From positions 124,001 through 188,000 of the forward strand of contig NZ_JAQZAL010000008.1 of the NCBI RefSeq assembly GCF_028737205.1: a DNA stretch of 64,000 nucleotides, given 5' to 3'. The stretch is from Actinomycetospora lutea. GTDB lineage: Bacteria > Actinomycetota > Actinomycetes > Mycobacteriales > Pseudonocardiaceae. The translations under genes and the position numbers were made by a program. The number at the start of each line of letters is the position of its first letter. Within the stretch, counting starts at the first letter, position 1. Under the pieces are notes generated by a model. That model did no database searches. It worked only from the letters and a program-made list of their open reading frames with translations, and was not told where the DNA came from. Below, piece after piece: positions 55,971-64,000 of this stretch.

Positions 55971-56642
55971 GTGGCCGCACGCAAGGCCCTCACCCGCGAC
56001 GACGTCGTCGACGCCGCCGTCCACCTCCTGGCCGAGGTCGGCCTCGAGGGCCTGTCCCTGCGCCGCCTCGCCCGCGACCTGGGGGTGAGCGCGCCGACCC
56101 TCTACTGGCACGTCACCGACAAGCGCACGCTGCTCGACCACGTCGCCGAGCGCCTGCTCCTCGACCAGTGGCGGGTGACGCCGCTGACGCCGGGCGAGGA
56201 CTGGGCGGAGTGGCTGCGCGAGCGCGCGACGGTGCAGTACCGCGCGCTGATCGCCCACCGCGACGCCGCGCGGGTGCTCGCCGGCAACCGGCCGACCGAG
56301 GCGGCGATGCCGGCCGTCGAGGAGGTGCTCGGCACGCTCGTGGGCGCCGGGTTCACCCCGGCACAGGCGTTCGCGTCGATCCAGGCCGTCGGCAACCTCG
56401 TCATCGGCTCGGCGCTGGAGTACCAGGCGGAGCGCGAGCGGGACGCCACCACGGACCGCACCGCGGGGGACGGCCCCGCCCACGACCCGGACCGCTTCCC
56501 CCACCACTCCGCGCTCGCCGCGCTGCTCGCCGACCGCCCGGACCACGGCGCCGACCACGACGCGCTGTTCCGCCACGGCCTCGACCTCATGATCGCCGGG
56601 CTGCGGGTGCAGCAGGCGGGCACCGTCACGCACGCCGGCTAG
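55971..56642 (+). CDS. TetR family repressor of the DrrAB-type exporter
   Basis: 223 aa. The HTH is at about 22-46 (LSLRRLARDLGVSAPTLYWHV), with the T-L-Y-W-H-V recognition helix shared with classical tetracycline repressors. The C-terminal domain is of the TetR_C type (LIAHRDAARVLAGNRPT). GTG 55971 has AAGGAGG upstream. Two matching operators in the 67-bp divergent spacer imply that it represses itself and drrA; the inducer is probably the exported compound. Confidence 0.92.
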   Translation: MAARKALTRDDVVDAAVHLLAEVGLEGLSLRRLARDLGVSAPTLYWHVTDKRTLLDHVAERLLLDQWRVTPLTPGEDWAEWLRERATVQYRALIAHRDAARVLAGNRPTEAAMPAVEEVLGTLVGAGFTPAQAFASIQAVGNLVIGSALEYQAERERDATTDRTAGDGPAHDPDRFPHHSALAALLADRPDHGADHDALFRHGLDLMIAGLRVQQAGTVTHAG

Positions 56643-56647
56643 CCACC

Positions 56648-56914
56648 TCAGTCGCGCTTGCGGTGCTCCTCGCCGGGGATCGGGCGCGGGTCCTCCTGCG
56701 CCTCCTCGGCGTCGGCGCGCTCGGCCTCGTCCCGCTCGCGACGCTCGGTGCCCGGCAGCGAGGTGTCCCGATCGGCGTCGGCCACCCGGCCGCGCCGCTC
56801 CGTCGCGGCCAGCGAGTCGTCGCGCTCCGCGGTCTCCTCGGCCGCGCGCTCGCGCTGGACGGCCTCGGGGAGCGAGGGCTCACCCTCCGTGTCGGACCGC
56901 CTGTGCTCCGCCAT
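56648..56914 (-). CDS. Small highly charged protein (88 aa)
   Basis: Almost entirely Glu, Arg, Asp and Ala with repeated SLP-x-[AT]-[EV] motifs (EPSLPEAVQRE, DTSLPGTERRE) and DDSLAATERRG, predicted disordered or helical. ATG 56914 has GGGAGG 4-5 nt upstream. No family is recognised. Its stop is 6 bp from the convergent TetR gene. It could be a stress-related disordered protein, but nothing in the context shows it. Confidence 0.6.
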   Translation of the reverse strand: MAEHRRSDTEGEPSLPEAVQRERAAEETAERDDSLAATERRGRVADADRDTSLPGTERRERDEAERADAEEAQEDPRPIPGEEHRKRD

Positions 56915-57029
56915 CGGGCCTCCCGTCGACGTCGGTGTCCTCGCTACCGTCCGGCGCCGGACGCACCACGTCAAGAGGCCGGACGGTCCACCCCGCGGAT
57001 CTCCGCACCCCTGCAGGCCCGGCCGCAGC

Positions 57030-57172
57030 ACACAGCGTCCCGCGGCCCGGGAGGATCAGCTCGCCGAGCTCCCGCCCGATCTCCTCGGCCGCGAGCCGGC
57101 CGTCGGGACGGAGCCGGCGGTACGCCGAGCCGGCCGTGCCGACGATCGCGGAGGTCGGCGGCGCGTCCGGGC
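57030..57172 (-). pseudogene. Possible decayed TetR C-terminus
   Basis: In one minus-strand frame the spacer reads AIVGTAGSAYRRLRPDGRLA followed by AEEIGRELGELILPG, resembling the last helices of TetR proteins, but no start or HTH is attached. It directly follows the TetR gene at 57177, so it may be a leftover of a duplication. Similarity is judged by eye only. Confidence 0.25.
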
Positions 57173-57176
57173 GGGG

Positions 57177-57833
57177 TCAGGGCAGGCCGACCGCGGTCGC
57201 CGCGGCGTCGGCGACCGCGTCGAAGTAGGCGTCGCGGTCGACGACGACGTTCTCGTACTGCCCGAACAGCTCGAACCCGACGGTGCCGTAGAGCTGCGTC
57301 CAGGCCACGACGGCGGGCACCGCGAGCGCGGGCGACAGGCCGGGCAGCACGTCCGCACGGAGCACCTCCGGCCAGCCCGCGCCCGCCCCCGGGTCGCCGT
57401 GCTCGGCGACGATCGCGGCGAGCACGAGGCCGACGCGCCCGGCGGCCGGGATCGTCTCGGCCGGCGCGGCGTACCCGGGCACCGGCGAGCCGTAGATCAG
57501 CGCGTACTCCGCGGGATGCTCGCGCGCCCAGGTCCGCACGGCCCGCCACACCGCGCGCCACTGATCCCGCGGCGGCGCGTCGGTGTCGCGGGCGGCCTCG
57601 GCGCGCTCCCCCACCGCGTCGTAGGCCTCGACGATGAGCAGGGTCAGCAGCTCGTCGCGGCTGGCGACGTACCGGTAGACCGCCGACGACACCATGCCGA
57701 CCTCGCGCGCCACCGAGCGCAGCGAGAGCGCGGCCGCGCCCTGCTCGGCGAGCTGGCGGTGCGCCTCGTCGAGGATCGCGCGACTGGTCTCGGCGCGCGC
57801 CCGCGCGCGGGTCCCGGAGGGCATGGCCGGCAT
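57177..57833 (-). CDS. TetR/AcrR family regulator of the deazaflavin oxidoreductase
   Basis: 218 aa. HTH at about 26-50 (ALSLRSVAREVGMVSSAVYRYV). The C-terminal domain (TetR_C of the WHG type, EHPAEYALIYGSPVPGY) is common in actinobacteria. Start ATG 57833 (or 57824); CACTTT lies 8 nt upstream. The divergent spacer to the oxidoreductase holds two related palindromes, so autorepression and control of that gene are likely. Confidence 0.9.
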   Translation of the reverse strand: MPAMPSGTRARARAETSRAILDEAHRQLAEQGAAALSLRSVAREVGMVSSAVYRYVASRDELLTLLIVEAYDAVGERAEAARDTDAPPRDQWRAVWRAVRTWAREHPAEYALIYGSPVPGYAAPAETIPAAGRVGLVLAAIVAEHGDPGAGAGWPEVLRADVLPGLSPALAVPAVVAWTQLYGTVGFELFGQYENVVVDRDAYFDAVADAAATAVGLP

Positions 57834-57847
57834 CGTGCCACAAAGTG

Positions 57848-57860
57848 AGAGCACCGCTCT
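57848..57860. promoter_or_regulatory. TetR operator A
   Basis: AGAGC-ACC-GCTCT, overlapping the -35 TTGACG (57860-57865) of the oxidoreductase promoter. Confidence 0.65.
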
Positions 57861-57888
57861 TGACGTGGCGCCGCGACGGGAGAACACT
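57860..57888 (+). promoter_or_regulatory. Promoter of the deazaflavin oxidoreductase
   Basis: TTGACG (57860-57865), 17-bp spacer, AACACT (57883-57888). It lies between the two TetR operators. Confidence 0.45.
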
Positions 57889-57897
57889 CGTCAGCGA

Positions 57898-57916
57898 GCG
57901 AGAGCACTGCTCTCGC
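57898..57916. promoter_or_regulatory. TetR operator B
   Basis: GCGAGAGCACTGCTCTCGC, a perfect 8-3-8 palindrome sharing its core with operator A, located at the expected transcription start of the oxidoreductase. Confidence 0.75.
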
Positions 57917-57935
57917 CATCGACGAGGAGGACCTC

Positions 57936-58397
57936 ATGGCCGCCACCCACTACCGCGCCCCCGGCGCGATCACCCGTCGCGTCATGAACCCGATCGTCGC
58001 CGGACTGACGCGCCTCGGCCTGCCGCTGGCGGGTTCCGCGGTCCTCGGCGTCCGCGGGCGCACGAGCGGCGAGGTGCGCACCACCCCGGTCAACCCGCTG
58101 ACCCTCGAGGGCCGCCGCTACCTCGTCGCCGCCCGGGGCCACACCCAGTGGGTCCGCAACCTGCGCGTGGCCGGCGAGGCCGAGCTCACGGTCGGCCGGC
58201 GCACCGAGACCGTGCGCGCCACCGAGCTGGCCGACCCGGACGCCGCGGCCGAGAAGGTGCGGGTCCTGCGCGCCTACCTGCGCGCCTGGGCCTGGGAGGT
58301 CGGGGCGTTCTTCGACGGCGTCGACGCGGACGCGAGCGACGAGGAGCTCGCGGCGATCGCCGACCGCCACCCCGTGTTCGTGATCACGTCCCGGTGA
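57936..58397 (+). CDS. Deazaflavin (F420)-dependent nitroreductase family protein
   Basis: 153 aa, the size of Ddn/FDOR-A split-barrel proteins. Recognisable: an N-terminal amphipathic region, LGVRGRTSGEVRTTPVNPL, and RGHTQWVRNLRVAGEAELTV. The family uses reduced F420 on quinones, nitroaromatics or other xenobiotics. GAGGAG precedes ATG 57936. It is tightly framed by TetR operators, so it is probably induced by a substrate-like compound. Confidence 0.88.
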   Translation: MAATHYRAPGAITRRVMNPIVAGLTRLGLPLAGSAVLGVRGRTSGEVRTTPVNPLTLEGRRYLVAARGHTQWVRNLRVAGEAELTVGRRTETVRATELADPDAAAEKVRVLRAYLRAWAWEVGAFFDGVDADASDEELAAIADRHPVFVITSR

Positions 58398-58452
58398 TAC
58401 CAGCCGGTAACCACCGCCTCGCGCCCCCGCCCGGACCGATATCGTCGCGGGC

Positions 58453-59676
58453 ATGTCCGGTGAGCGTGAGCACGAGCTGGTCCTGTTCGGCGCGACGAGC
58501 TTCGTCGGGGAGCTGACGGCCGCCTACCTCGCCCGCAGCGCCCCCGCCGGCACGCGGATCGCGCTGGCCGGACGCTCGCGCGAGCGCCTGGAGAAGGTCC
58601 GCGACCGGCTTCCCGCGCCCGGCGGCGACTGGCCGATCATCGTGGCCGACACCGGCGACGCCGACGCCCTCGCCCGGATGGCCGCGTCCACGACCGCGCT
58701 CGCCACGACGGTCGGCCCCTACGCCAAGTACGGCCTGCCCGTGGTCGAGGCGTGCGCCGCGGCCGGCACCCACTACGCCGACCTCACCGGCGAGGTCCAG
58801 TTCGCCCGCGAGGCCATCGACCGCTGCGACGAGACGGCGCGCGCGAACGGCGCGCGGATCGTGCACTCGTGCGGCTACGACTCGATCCCCTCGGACCTCG
58901 CCGTGCTGCTGCTGCACAGCCGCGTGCAGGCCGACGGGGAGGGCGAGCTCACCGACGTCACCGCCATCGTCCGGGTCCGCGGCGGCGTCTCCGGGGGCAC
59001 GATCGACTCGATGAAGGGGCTCGCCGACGGCGCGCGCGCCGACCGGTCGCTGTTCACGCTCATGCGTGACCCGTTCGGCCTCTCCCCCGAGCGCGACGCC
59101 GAGCCCGACACCCGCCAGCCCAGCGACAACCCCACCCCGCACCGGGTCGACGGCCGCTGGGTGGCCCCGTTCGTCATGGCCTCGTACAACACCCGCATCG
59201 TGCGCCGGTCCAACGCCATCGCGGGCTACGCCTACGGCAAGGGCCTGCGCTACGGCGAGGTGATGGGCGCCGGCAGCGGCCCCGTCGGCGCCGTCACCGC
59301 GGGCGCGATCACCGCCGGGCTGGGCGCGCTGCTGGCGGGGCTGTCCACGCCGGGCGTGCGCCAGGTCCTCGACCGCGTGCTGCCCAAGCCCGGCGAGGGC
59401 CCGAGCGAGAAGACCCGCGAGAACGGGTGGTTCCGCCACGACGTCGAGGCGACGACGACTACCGGCGCCCGCTACACCGCGCGGGTCTCGGGCTCGGGCG
59501 ACCCGGGCTACGCCGCCACCGCGGTGATGCTCGGCGAGAGCGGGCTCTGCCTCGCCCTCGACGGCGACCGCCTGCCCGAGCGCGCCGGCTCGCTCACCCC
59601 CGCGACGGCGATGGGGCCGGCGCTGGTCGAGCGCCTGCGCACCGCCGGGCACGTCTACGACGTGGCGCGCGCCTGA
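58453..59676 (+). CDS. Saccharopine dehydrogenase-like (trans-acting enoyl reductase family) oxidoreductase
   Basis: 407 aa. The Rossmann loop [11 protein letters not shown] is at about 13-22, with [15 protein letters not shown] after strand 2, [20 protein letters not shown] and [12 protein letters not shown]. This matches the mycobacterial Rv2449c/Rv2953 family, one member of which acts in trans with a polyketide synthase; others are uncharacterised. Leaderless ATG 58453 follows TATCGT by 7 nt. Its end overlaps cobQ by 22 bp on the other strand. Confidence 0.88.
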   Translation: MSGEREHELVLFGATSFVGELTAAYLARSAPAGTRIALAGRSRERLEKVRDRLPAPGGDWPIIVADTGDADALARMAASTTALATTVGPYAKYGLPVVEACAAAGTHYADLTGEVQFAREAIDRCDETARANGARIVHSCGYDSIPSDLAVLLLHSRVQADGEGELTDVTAIVRVRGGVSGGTIDSMKGLADGARADRSLFTLMRDPFGLSPERDAEPDTRQPSDNPTPHRVDGRWVAPFVMASYNTRIVRRSNAIAGYAYGKGLRYGEVMGAGSGPVGAVTAGAITAGLGALLAGLSTPGVRQVLDRVLPKPGEGPSEKTRENGWFRHDVEATTTTGARYTARVSGSGDPGYAATAVMLGESGLCLALDGDRLPERAGSLTPATAMGPALVERLRTAGHVYDVARA

Positions 59677-61208
59677 CCGGTCGTCGTCCGGACGCCGGGC
59701 AGCCCCGCCGGCGCGCCGTCGGTGATCAGCCGCTCCAGCGCGTCGGTGTCGAGGTTCTTCTCGACCAGGTCGCCGAGCAGGTCGAGCTGGGCGGCGCGCA
59801 CGGCGGCGTAGGACACACCGGGCGCGGCGGCGAACTCCCGCCCGGCGGCCGCGGCGGCGCGGGCGAGCAGGCGCCGGCGCAGGGCGTCGTTCTCGAGCAG
59901 GCCGTGGGCGTGGGTGCCGAGCACGTGCCCGGCGTCCATGCCCTCCGGTCGGCCCTCGGGCGTCCCGTCGGCCAGGGTGACCAGCGGCGGACCGCTCCCC
60001 CGCAGCTCGCGCCCGTGGTGGATCTCGTAGAACGCCACCGGCTCGCCGAGCGCGGTGCCGCGCGGGGTGCCGAGGTGCTTGGCGACGTCGAAGGTCACCT
60101 CGACGTCGAGCAGCCCCAGCCCGTCGACCGTGCCGGGCGCGGCCTCGACCCCGTGCGGGTCGTGGATGCGCCGGCCCAGCATCTGGTAGCCGCCGCAGAC
60201 CCCGAGCACGGGCCGGCCCGCGCGGGCGTGCGCCACGACGGCGTCGGCCAGCCCGCTCGCGCGCAGCCAGGCCAGGTCGGCGACGGTCGTCTTGGAGCCG
60301 GGCAGCACGACGAGGTCGGCGTCGGCCAGGCGCGAGGGCTCGGTCACCCACCGCACGGCCACCCCGGGCTCGCTGCTCAGCGCGTCGACGTCGGTGCCGT
60401 TGGAGACCCGCGGCAGGCGCACGACGGCGACGCGCAGCCAGTCCCGCCCGCGCGGCGGGGCCGGGCGCCCGACGACGCCGTCGGCGACGTGGCCCAGCGA
60501 GTCCTCGGCGTCGAGCCAGAGCTCGGGGCTCCAGGGCAGCACCCCGAGTGTCGGGCGCCCGGTCAGCGCGCGCAGCTGCTCGAGGCCGGGGGCGAGCAGG
60601 GCGGGGTCGCCGCGGAACTTGTTGACGATCCAGCCCGCGACCAGCGCCTGGTCGGCCGGCTCGAGGACGGCGAGCGTGCCGAACAGGTGCGCGAGCACCC
60701 CGCCGCGGTCGATGTCGCCGACCACGACCACCGGGAGGTCGGCCGCGCGCGCGAGGCCCATGTTGGCGATGTCGCTGGCCCGCAGGTTGATCTCCGCGGG
60801 CGACCCGGCGCCCTCGCAGACCACGACGTCGTGCGCCGCGCGCAGCTCGGCGAGGGTGTCGACGACGACCTCGAGCAGCGCCGCCTTGCGCTCCCGGTAG
60901 CTCGCCGCCGACACCGTCCCGTCGACGACCCCGCGCACCACCACCTGCGAGCTGCGGTCGCTGCCCGGCTTGAGCAGCACGGGGTTGAACAGCACGCTCG
61001 GGGCGAGCCCGCACGCCGCGGCCTGCAGCGCCTGCGCGCGCCCGATCTCCCCGCCGTCGGCGGTGACCACGCTGTTGTTGGACATGTTCTGCGCCTTGAA
61101 CGGCGCCACGTCGACGCCGCGGCGGTGCAGCCAGCGGCAGATCCCGGCGACCAGGACGCTCTTGCCCGCGTCCGACGTCGTGCCCGCGACGAGCAGGGCG
61201 CCGGTCAT
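59655..61208 (-). CDS. cobQ: Cobyric acid synthase
   Basis: 517 aa, family length. An ATP-dependent amidoligase ([17 protein letters not shown] and [11 protein letters not shown] at the N-terminus) is followed by a glutamine amidotransferase with active Cys in [13 protein letters not shown] and C-terminal His in [10 protein letters not shown]. It amidates side chains b, d, e and g of adenosylcobyrinic acid diamide. ATG 61208 gives [10 protein letters not shown]. It lies apart from the cobO/cobB operon. Confidence 0.94.
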   Translation of the reverse strand: MTGALLVAGTTSDAGKSVLVAGICRWLHRRGVDVAPFKAQNMSNNSVVTADGGEIGRAQALQAAACGLAPSVLFNPVLLKPGSDRSSQVVVRGVVDGTVSAASYRERKAALLEVVVDTLAELRAAHDVVVCEGAGSPAEINLRASDIANMGLARAADLPVVVVGDIDRGGVLAHLFGTLAVLEPADQALVAGWIVNKFRGDPALLAPGLEQLRALTGRPTLGVLPWSPELWLDAEDSLGHVADGVVGRPAPPRGRDWLRVAVVRLPRVSNGTDVDALSSEPGVAVRWVTEPSRLADADLVVLPGSKTTVADLAWLRASGLADAVVAHARAGRPVLGVCGGYQMLGRRIHDPHGVEAAPGTVDGLGLLDVEVTFDVAKHLGTPRGTALGEPVAFYEIHHGRELRGSGPPLVTLADGTPEGRPEGMDAGHVLGTHAHGLLENDALRRRLLARAAAAAGREFAAAPGVSYAAVRAAQLDLLGDLVEKNLDTDALERLITDGAPAGLPGVRTTTGQARATS

Positions 61209-61240
61209 CGATGGTCCGGCTCCGCTCCGCTCCGCGTCCG

Positions 61241-61720
61241 TCACCAGTCGGGGAGCCCCGCGAGCCCCGGCAGACCGTCGAGGGAGTGCTGGTTCTTCTC
61301 GGCGCGGTAGGTCCGCAGCCACTCCGGGCTGCGGCGCTCGGCCCACGAGTCGAGCAGCTCGCGGTCGCCCTCGAGCTCCATGCGCGGCACCGCGTACCCG
61401 CAGGCGTCGGCGACGCGGGTGACGTCGACGGTGACGACGCCGCGGGCCTCGGTGCGCCGGGACGCGAGCCCCATCGCGAACGGCTCGAGCGCCGCGTCGA
61501 ACCCCGGCTCGCCGCGGGTCACCACCCGCCCGCGGCCGTGCAGGCGCACGACGTTCGGCGTGCCGTCGAACGAGCAGAACATGACGCAGATGCGGCCGTT
61601 CTCGCGCAGGTGGGCGATCGTCTCCACACCGCTCGCGGTCATGTCCGTGCCGACGAAGAACACCGGCTGCGCGCCGATCCAGCGCGCCAGGCGGGGCTCG
61701 ATGCGCTCGTCGACCGTGGC
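61241..61720 (-). CDS. PNPOx-like split-barrel flavin-binding protein, internally shortened
   Basis: 159 aa from GTG 61720 ([15 protein letters not shown]); GTG 61756 is an upstream alternative. It belongs to the pyridoxamine-phosphate-oxidase-like family: QPVFFVGT, then [20 protein letters not shown] and [17 protein letters not shown]. Relatives have about 30 residues (the HVNVSPKG segment) between FFVGT and SGVETIAHL, which are missing here, so cofactor binding may be lost or changed. Confidence 0.75.
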   Translation of the reverse strand, partial: ATVDERIEPRLARWIGAQPVFFVGTDMTASGVETIAHLRENGRICVMFCSFDGTPNVVRLHGRGRVVTRGEPGFDAALEPFAMGLASRRTEARGVVTVDVTRVADACGYAVPRMELEGDRELLDSWAERRSPEWLRTYRAEKNQHSLDGLPGLAGLPDW

Positions 61721-61745
61721 CACGTCCGCAGTCTCGCAGCCCTGG

Positions 61746-62228
61746 TCACGCGACACCGAGCTCCGGCCCGATCTCCAGGTCCACCAGCACGCCGCGGTCG
61801 CGGCCCTCGTCGACCGTCTTCGGGACCGCCGAGAGGTCCCGCGCGGTCAGCGCCACCACCCGCTCCCCCGGTGCGCGCTCGCGCACGGTCTCGGTGAGCA
61901 GCCGCAGCCGGTGGATGCGCCCGGTGGTCTCGAGGCCGTCGAGCGGGTCGACGACCAGCTCCCCGCGCAGGCGCACGGGACCCTCGACCGCGTGCGGGGC
62001 GTCCCACACGGCGCGGAAGCCGTCGCCGGCCAGCTCGACCGCGGGCCCGCGCGGGACGGCGCGCGCGGCGACGACGTCGGACCAGCCGGCGGGGCGCGGG
62101 AGGCGCTCGGCGCCGGCGGTGTGCTCGACGAACCGCAGGCGCCAGGTGCGGATCTGGCGGATCGACGCGAGCGGGCAGGCGCGGGCCCGGATCACCGCGG
62201 CGGGCAGCAGGATCGGCAGCGAGCGCAC
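61746..62228 (-). CDS. Unknown protein (160 aa)
   Basis: GTG 62228 with AGGG 7 nt upstream. It is a soluble alpha/beta protein with an IRQIRTWRLRFVEH strand near the start and LRGELVVDPLDGLETTGRIH in the middle. No family is recognised. It follows the RibD-like gene by 23 bp on the same strand, so it may be co-transcribed with it. Confidence 0.65.
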   Translation of the reverse strand: MRSLPILLPAAVIRARACPLASIRQIRTWRLRFVEHTAGAERLPRPAGWSDVVAARAVPRGPAVELAGDGFRAVWDAPHAVEGPVRLRGELVVDPLDGLETTGRIHRLRLLTETVRERAPGERVVALTARDLSAVPKTVDEGRDRGVLVDLEIGPELGVA

Positions 62229-62251
62229 GGTGACACCCTGACCGACGGGCC

Positions 62252-63262
62252 TCAGCGGTGCCGGTTGGGCCGCCGCGCGAGCTCGGCGAACCCGGGGCAC
62301 TCGACGACCTCCGCCCCGGCGGCCTCGAGGCGGGCGGCCCCCGACGGCGTCCCGACGAACAGCGGCGGCTCGCGCCACGCCATGACGACCCGGCCGATGC
62401 CGGCGTCGAGGATGTGCTGGGCGCACGTGACCGGCCGCGACGCCCGCTGGCCGCAGGGCTCCAGCGAGGTGTAGACCGTCGCGCCGGGGAGCCGCGGGTC
62501 GTCGCGGTCGACGTCGCGCAGGGCGACCTCCTCGGCGTGGTCGAGGACGTCGTCGCGGCGGCTGTGCCCGGTCGCGAGCACGGTGCCGTCGGCGGCCACC
62601 ACCACGCAGCCCACCGAGAACGCCGACGGCGAGGGCGGGCAGCGCTCGGCGAGCGAGCAGGCCTCCGCGAGCCACCGGGCGTCGGCGTCGCCGAAGCGGT
62701 AGCGCAGCAGCACGTCGGGGCCGACCGGGCGGGTCTCGACCAGGTGCGCCTCGTCCGGCGCGCCGGTGAAGCGCGGGCCGGCGCCGACGAGGCGCGGGGC
62801 CACCACGAGCTGCAGCTCGTCGACCACCCCGGCGCCGAGGAACTCCCGGTGCACGCCCGCCCCGCCCTCGACCATGAGGCGCACGACGCCGTGGCCCGCG
62901 AGCTGGTCGAGCACCTCGTGCGGGGTGCCGGCGAGCACCACGGTGTCGGCGACGTCACGCCCCTCGGTGAGCACGCGCGCAGCGGGGTCGAGGTCGTGCG
63001 CGGAGAGCACCACCCGCAGCGGCGAGGGCCCCAGGCCGCGGGCCACGCGGTCGGCGCGGCGGTCGTCCGAGCGCACGAGCAGGCGGGGGTCGTCGGCGCG
63101 CACGGTGCCCGCGCCGACGAGGATCGCGTCCACGCCGGCGCGTTCGGCGTCGACGCGGTCGAGGTCGGCGGGCCCGGAGAGCACGAGCCGCCGGGGCGAC
63201 GCGTCGTCGAGGAAACCGTCGATCGACACCGCCGCCGAGGCGAGCACGTGCGGGCGCTTCAT
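62252..63262 (-). CDS. RibD-like deaminase/reductase with reversed domain order
   Basis: 336 aa. The N-terminal half is the RibD_C/DHFR-like reductase (VSIDGFLDD at 12-20, DAILVGAGTVRADDPRL, MVEGGAGVHREFL). The C-terminal half is a cytidine-deaminase-like zinc domain with H242-A-E244 and C270-x9-C280. Canonical RibD has the deaminase first. Both active sites look complete, so it may do both RibD steps of riboflavin synthesis or act on another pyrimidine. ATG 63262 lies one base before the map stop region. Confidence 0.88.
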   Translation of the reverse strand: MKRPHVLASAAVSIDGFLDDASPRRLVLSGPADLDRVDAERAGVDAILVGAGTVRADDPRLLVRSDDRRADRVARGLGPSPLRVVLSAHDLDPAARVLTEGRDVADTVVLAGTPHEVLDQLAGHGVVRLMVEGGAGVHREFLGAGVVDELQLVVAPRLVGAGPRFTGAPDEAHLVETRPVGPDVLLRYRFGDADARWLAEACSLAERCPPSPSAFSVGCVVVAADGTVLATGHSRRDDVLDHAEEVALRDVDRDDPRLPGATVYTSLEPCGQRASRPVTCAQHILDAGIGRVVMAWREPPLFVGTPSGAARLEAAGAEVVECPGFAELARRPNRHR

Positions 63263-63266
63263 CCGC

Positions 63267-64000
63267 TCACGGCAGCGTGAGGATCTCGCTGCCGGTGTCG
63301 GTGACGAGGATCGTGTGCTCGAACTGGGCGGTGTGGGACTTGTCCTTCGTCGTCACCGTCCACCCGTCGTCCCAGACGTCGTAGTCGACCGTGCCGCGGG
63401 TGATCATCGGTTCGATCGTGAAGGTCATCCCGGGCTCGAGCACCTCGTGCCGGTCCGGGTCGTCGTAGTGGACGACGACGAGCCCGGAGTGGAACGCCCG
63501 GCCGATGCCGTGGCCGGTGAAGTCGCGCACGACGCCGTAGCCGAAGCGGTTGGCGTAGGACTCGATGACCCGGCCGACGACGTTGAGCTCGCGGCCCGGC
63601 TTCACCGCCCGGATCGCGCGCATCGTCGCCTCGCGGGTGCGCTCGACGAGCAAGCGGTCCTCCTCGTCGACGTCGCCGGCGAGGAACGTCGCGTTGGTGT
63701 CGCCGTGCACGCCGCCGACGAAGGCGGTGACGTCGATGTTGACGATGTCCCCGTCCTCGATGACCGTCGAGTCGGGGATGCCGTGGCAGATCACCTCGTT
63801 GATCGAGGTGCAGCACGACTTCGGGAAGCCGCGGTACCCCAGCGTCGAGGGGTACGCGTCGTGGTCGACGAGGAACTCGTGGATCACCCGGTCGACCTCG
63901 TCGGTGGTCGCGCCCGGCTCGACGGCCTCGCCGCCGACCTGCAGCGCCTGCGCGCCGATCCGGCCGGCGTACCGCATCGCCTCGATGGTCTCCGGCGTCT
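63267..64000 (-). CDS. map: Methionine aminopeptidase, type I (5' end outside the window)
   Basis: 244 codons are visible; the gene enters from the right edge. Metal ligands can be followed: [20 protein letters not shown] (two Asp), GHGIGRAFH (His), FTIEPMI (Glu) and [10 protein letters not shown] (Glu). The His in ICHGIPDST is the substrate-binding histidine. It removes N-terminal Met from nascent proteins. The extreme N-terminus, which would show whether it has the SH3-binding extension of Mtb MapB-type enzymes, is missing. Confidence 0.95.
   Translation of the reverse strand, partial: TPETIEAMRYAGRIGAQALQVGGEAVEPGATTDEVDRVIHEFLVDHDAYPSTLGYRGFPKSCCTSINEVICHGIPDSTVIEDGDIVNIDVTAFVGGVHGDTNATFLAGDVDEEDRLLVERTREATMRAIRAVKPGRELNVVGRVIESYANRFGYGVVRDFTGHGIGRAFHSGLVVVHYDDPDRHEVLEPGMTFTIEPMITRGTVDYDVWDDGWTVTTKDKSHTAQFEHTILVTDTGSEILTLP

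Overview
The window is GC-rich chromosomal DNA (well over 70% GC by eye) from an actinobacterium. Three things point to the order Pseudonocardiales or a relative: the DNA carries a mycothione reductase and other mycothiol-linked genes, it has a DUF222/HNH gene of the actinobacterial '13E12' type, and its gene order follows the Mycobacterium tuberculosis region pepR-pnp-rpsO-ribF-truB-dinF-nrnA-rbfA-infB-nusA-rimP-proS-cob-mtr-map. The genus is my inference and cannot be fixed from sequence alone. I saw no rRNA, tRNA, insertion sequence, prophage or CRISPR array.

Layout. 0-2 kb: partial MTHFR-like gene, beta-carbonic anhydrase, GNAT acetyltransferase and an unknown gene. 2-20 kb: a conserved housekeeping block, mostly on the minus strand (dapB, M16 peptidase, pnp, rpsO, XRE regulator, ribF, truB, MATE exporter, nrnA, rbfA, DUF503, infB, ylxR, nusA, rimP), with a geranylgeranyl-reductase-like gene inserted on the plus strand. 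20-36 kb: a Tat lipoprotein and DUF4439 pair, an unknown membrane protein, an SDR, a YjbQ protein, a ROK regulator divergent from a HAD/MFS operon, a metallo-beta-lactamase-fold protein, an EfpA-like exporter, an AfsR/SARP-type regulator split by a frame break, proS, and a SorC regulator divergent from a cupin. 36-43 kb: the most accessory-looking part, with a membrane protein carrying 16 octapeptide repeats, a DUF222/HNH gene, a short HTH remnant, and a PAS-phosphatase-kinase-STAS stress regulator flanked by two related tiny membrane proteins. 43-51 kb: an MshC-like ligase, a LapA-like protein, a shortened O-methyltransferase and a cobalamin cluster (CbiG/CobE-like, hydrolase, cobB, cobO, chelatase). 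51-58.4 kb: secreted trypsin-like protease, mycothione reductase, a DrrAB-type exporter with its TetR regulator and twin operators, and a second TetR regulator with twin operators before an F420/deazaflavin-type oxidoreductase. 58.4-64 kb: saccharopine-dehydrogenase-like oxidoreductase, cobQ, shortened PNPOx-like protein, unknown gene, a RibD-like protein with reversed domain order, and the start of map.

How the genes work together. The 2-20 kb block couples translation, ribosome maturation and RNA decay. The cob genes and the chelatase form a minus-strand operon for the cobalt-insertion, adenosylation and amidation steps of cobalamin synthesis, with cobQ 10 kb away. Mycothione reductase and the MshC-like ligase fit mycothiol metabolism. 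Two TetR modules and a SorC module each show readable operator architecture.

The most promising observations for new biology are: (1) the paralogous tiny membrane proteins at 40059 and 42898 on either side of the Rv1364c-like partner-switching regulator; (2) the SARP regulator split at a G6 run; (3) the octad-repeat membrane protein; (4) a genome-style signature of -10 boxes placed 6-8 nt from start codons (leaderless mRNAs); and (5) a cluster of GACGAACG motifs between the protease and mtr. Coordinates of starts are my choices from start codons, RBS or -10 spacing and overlaps.
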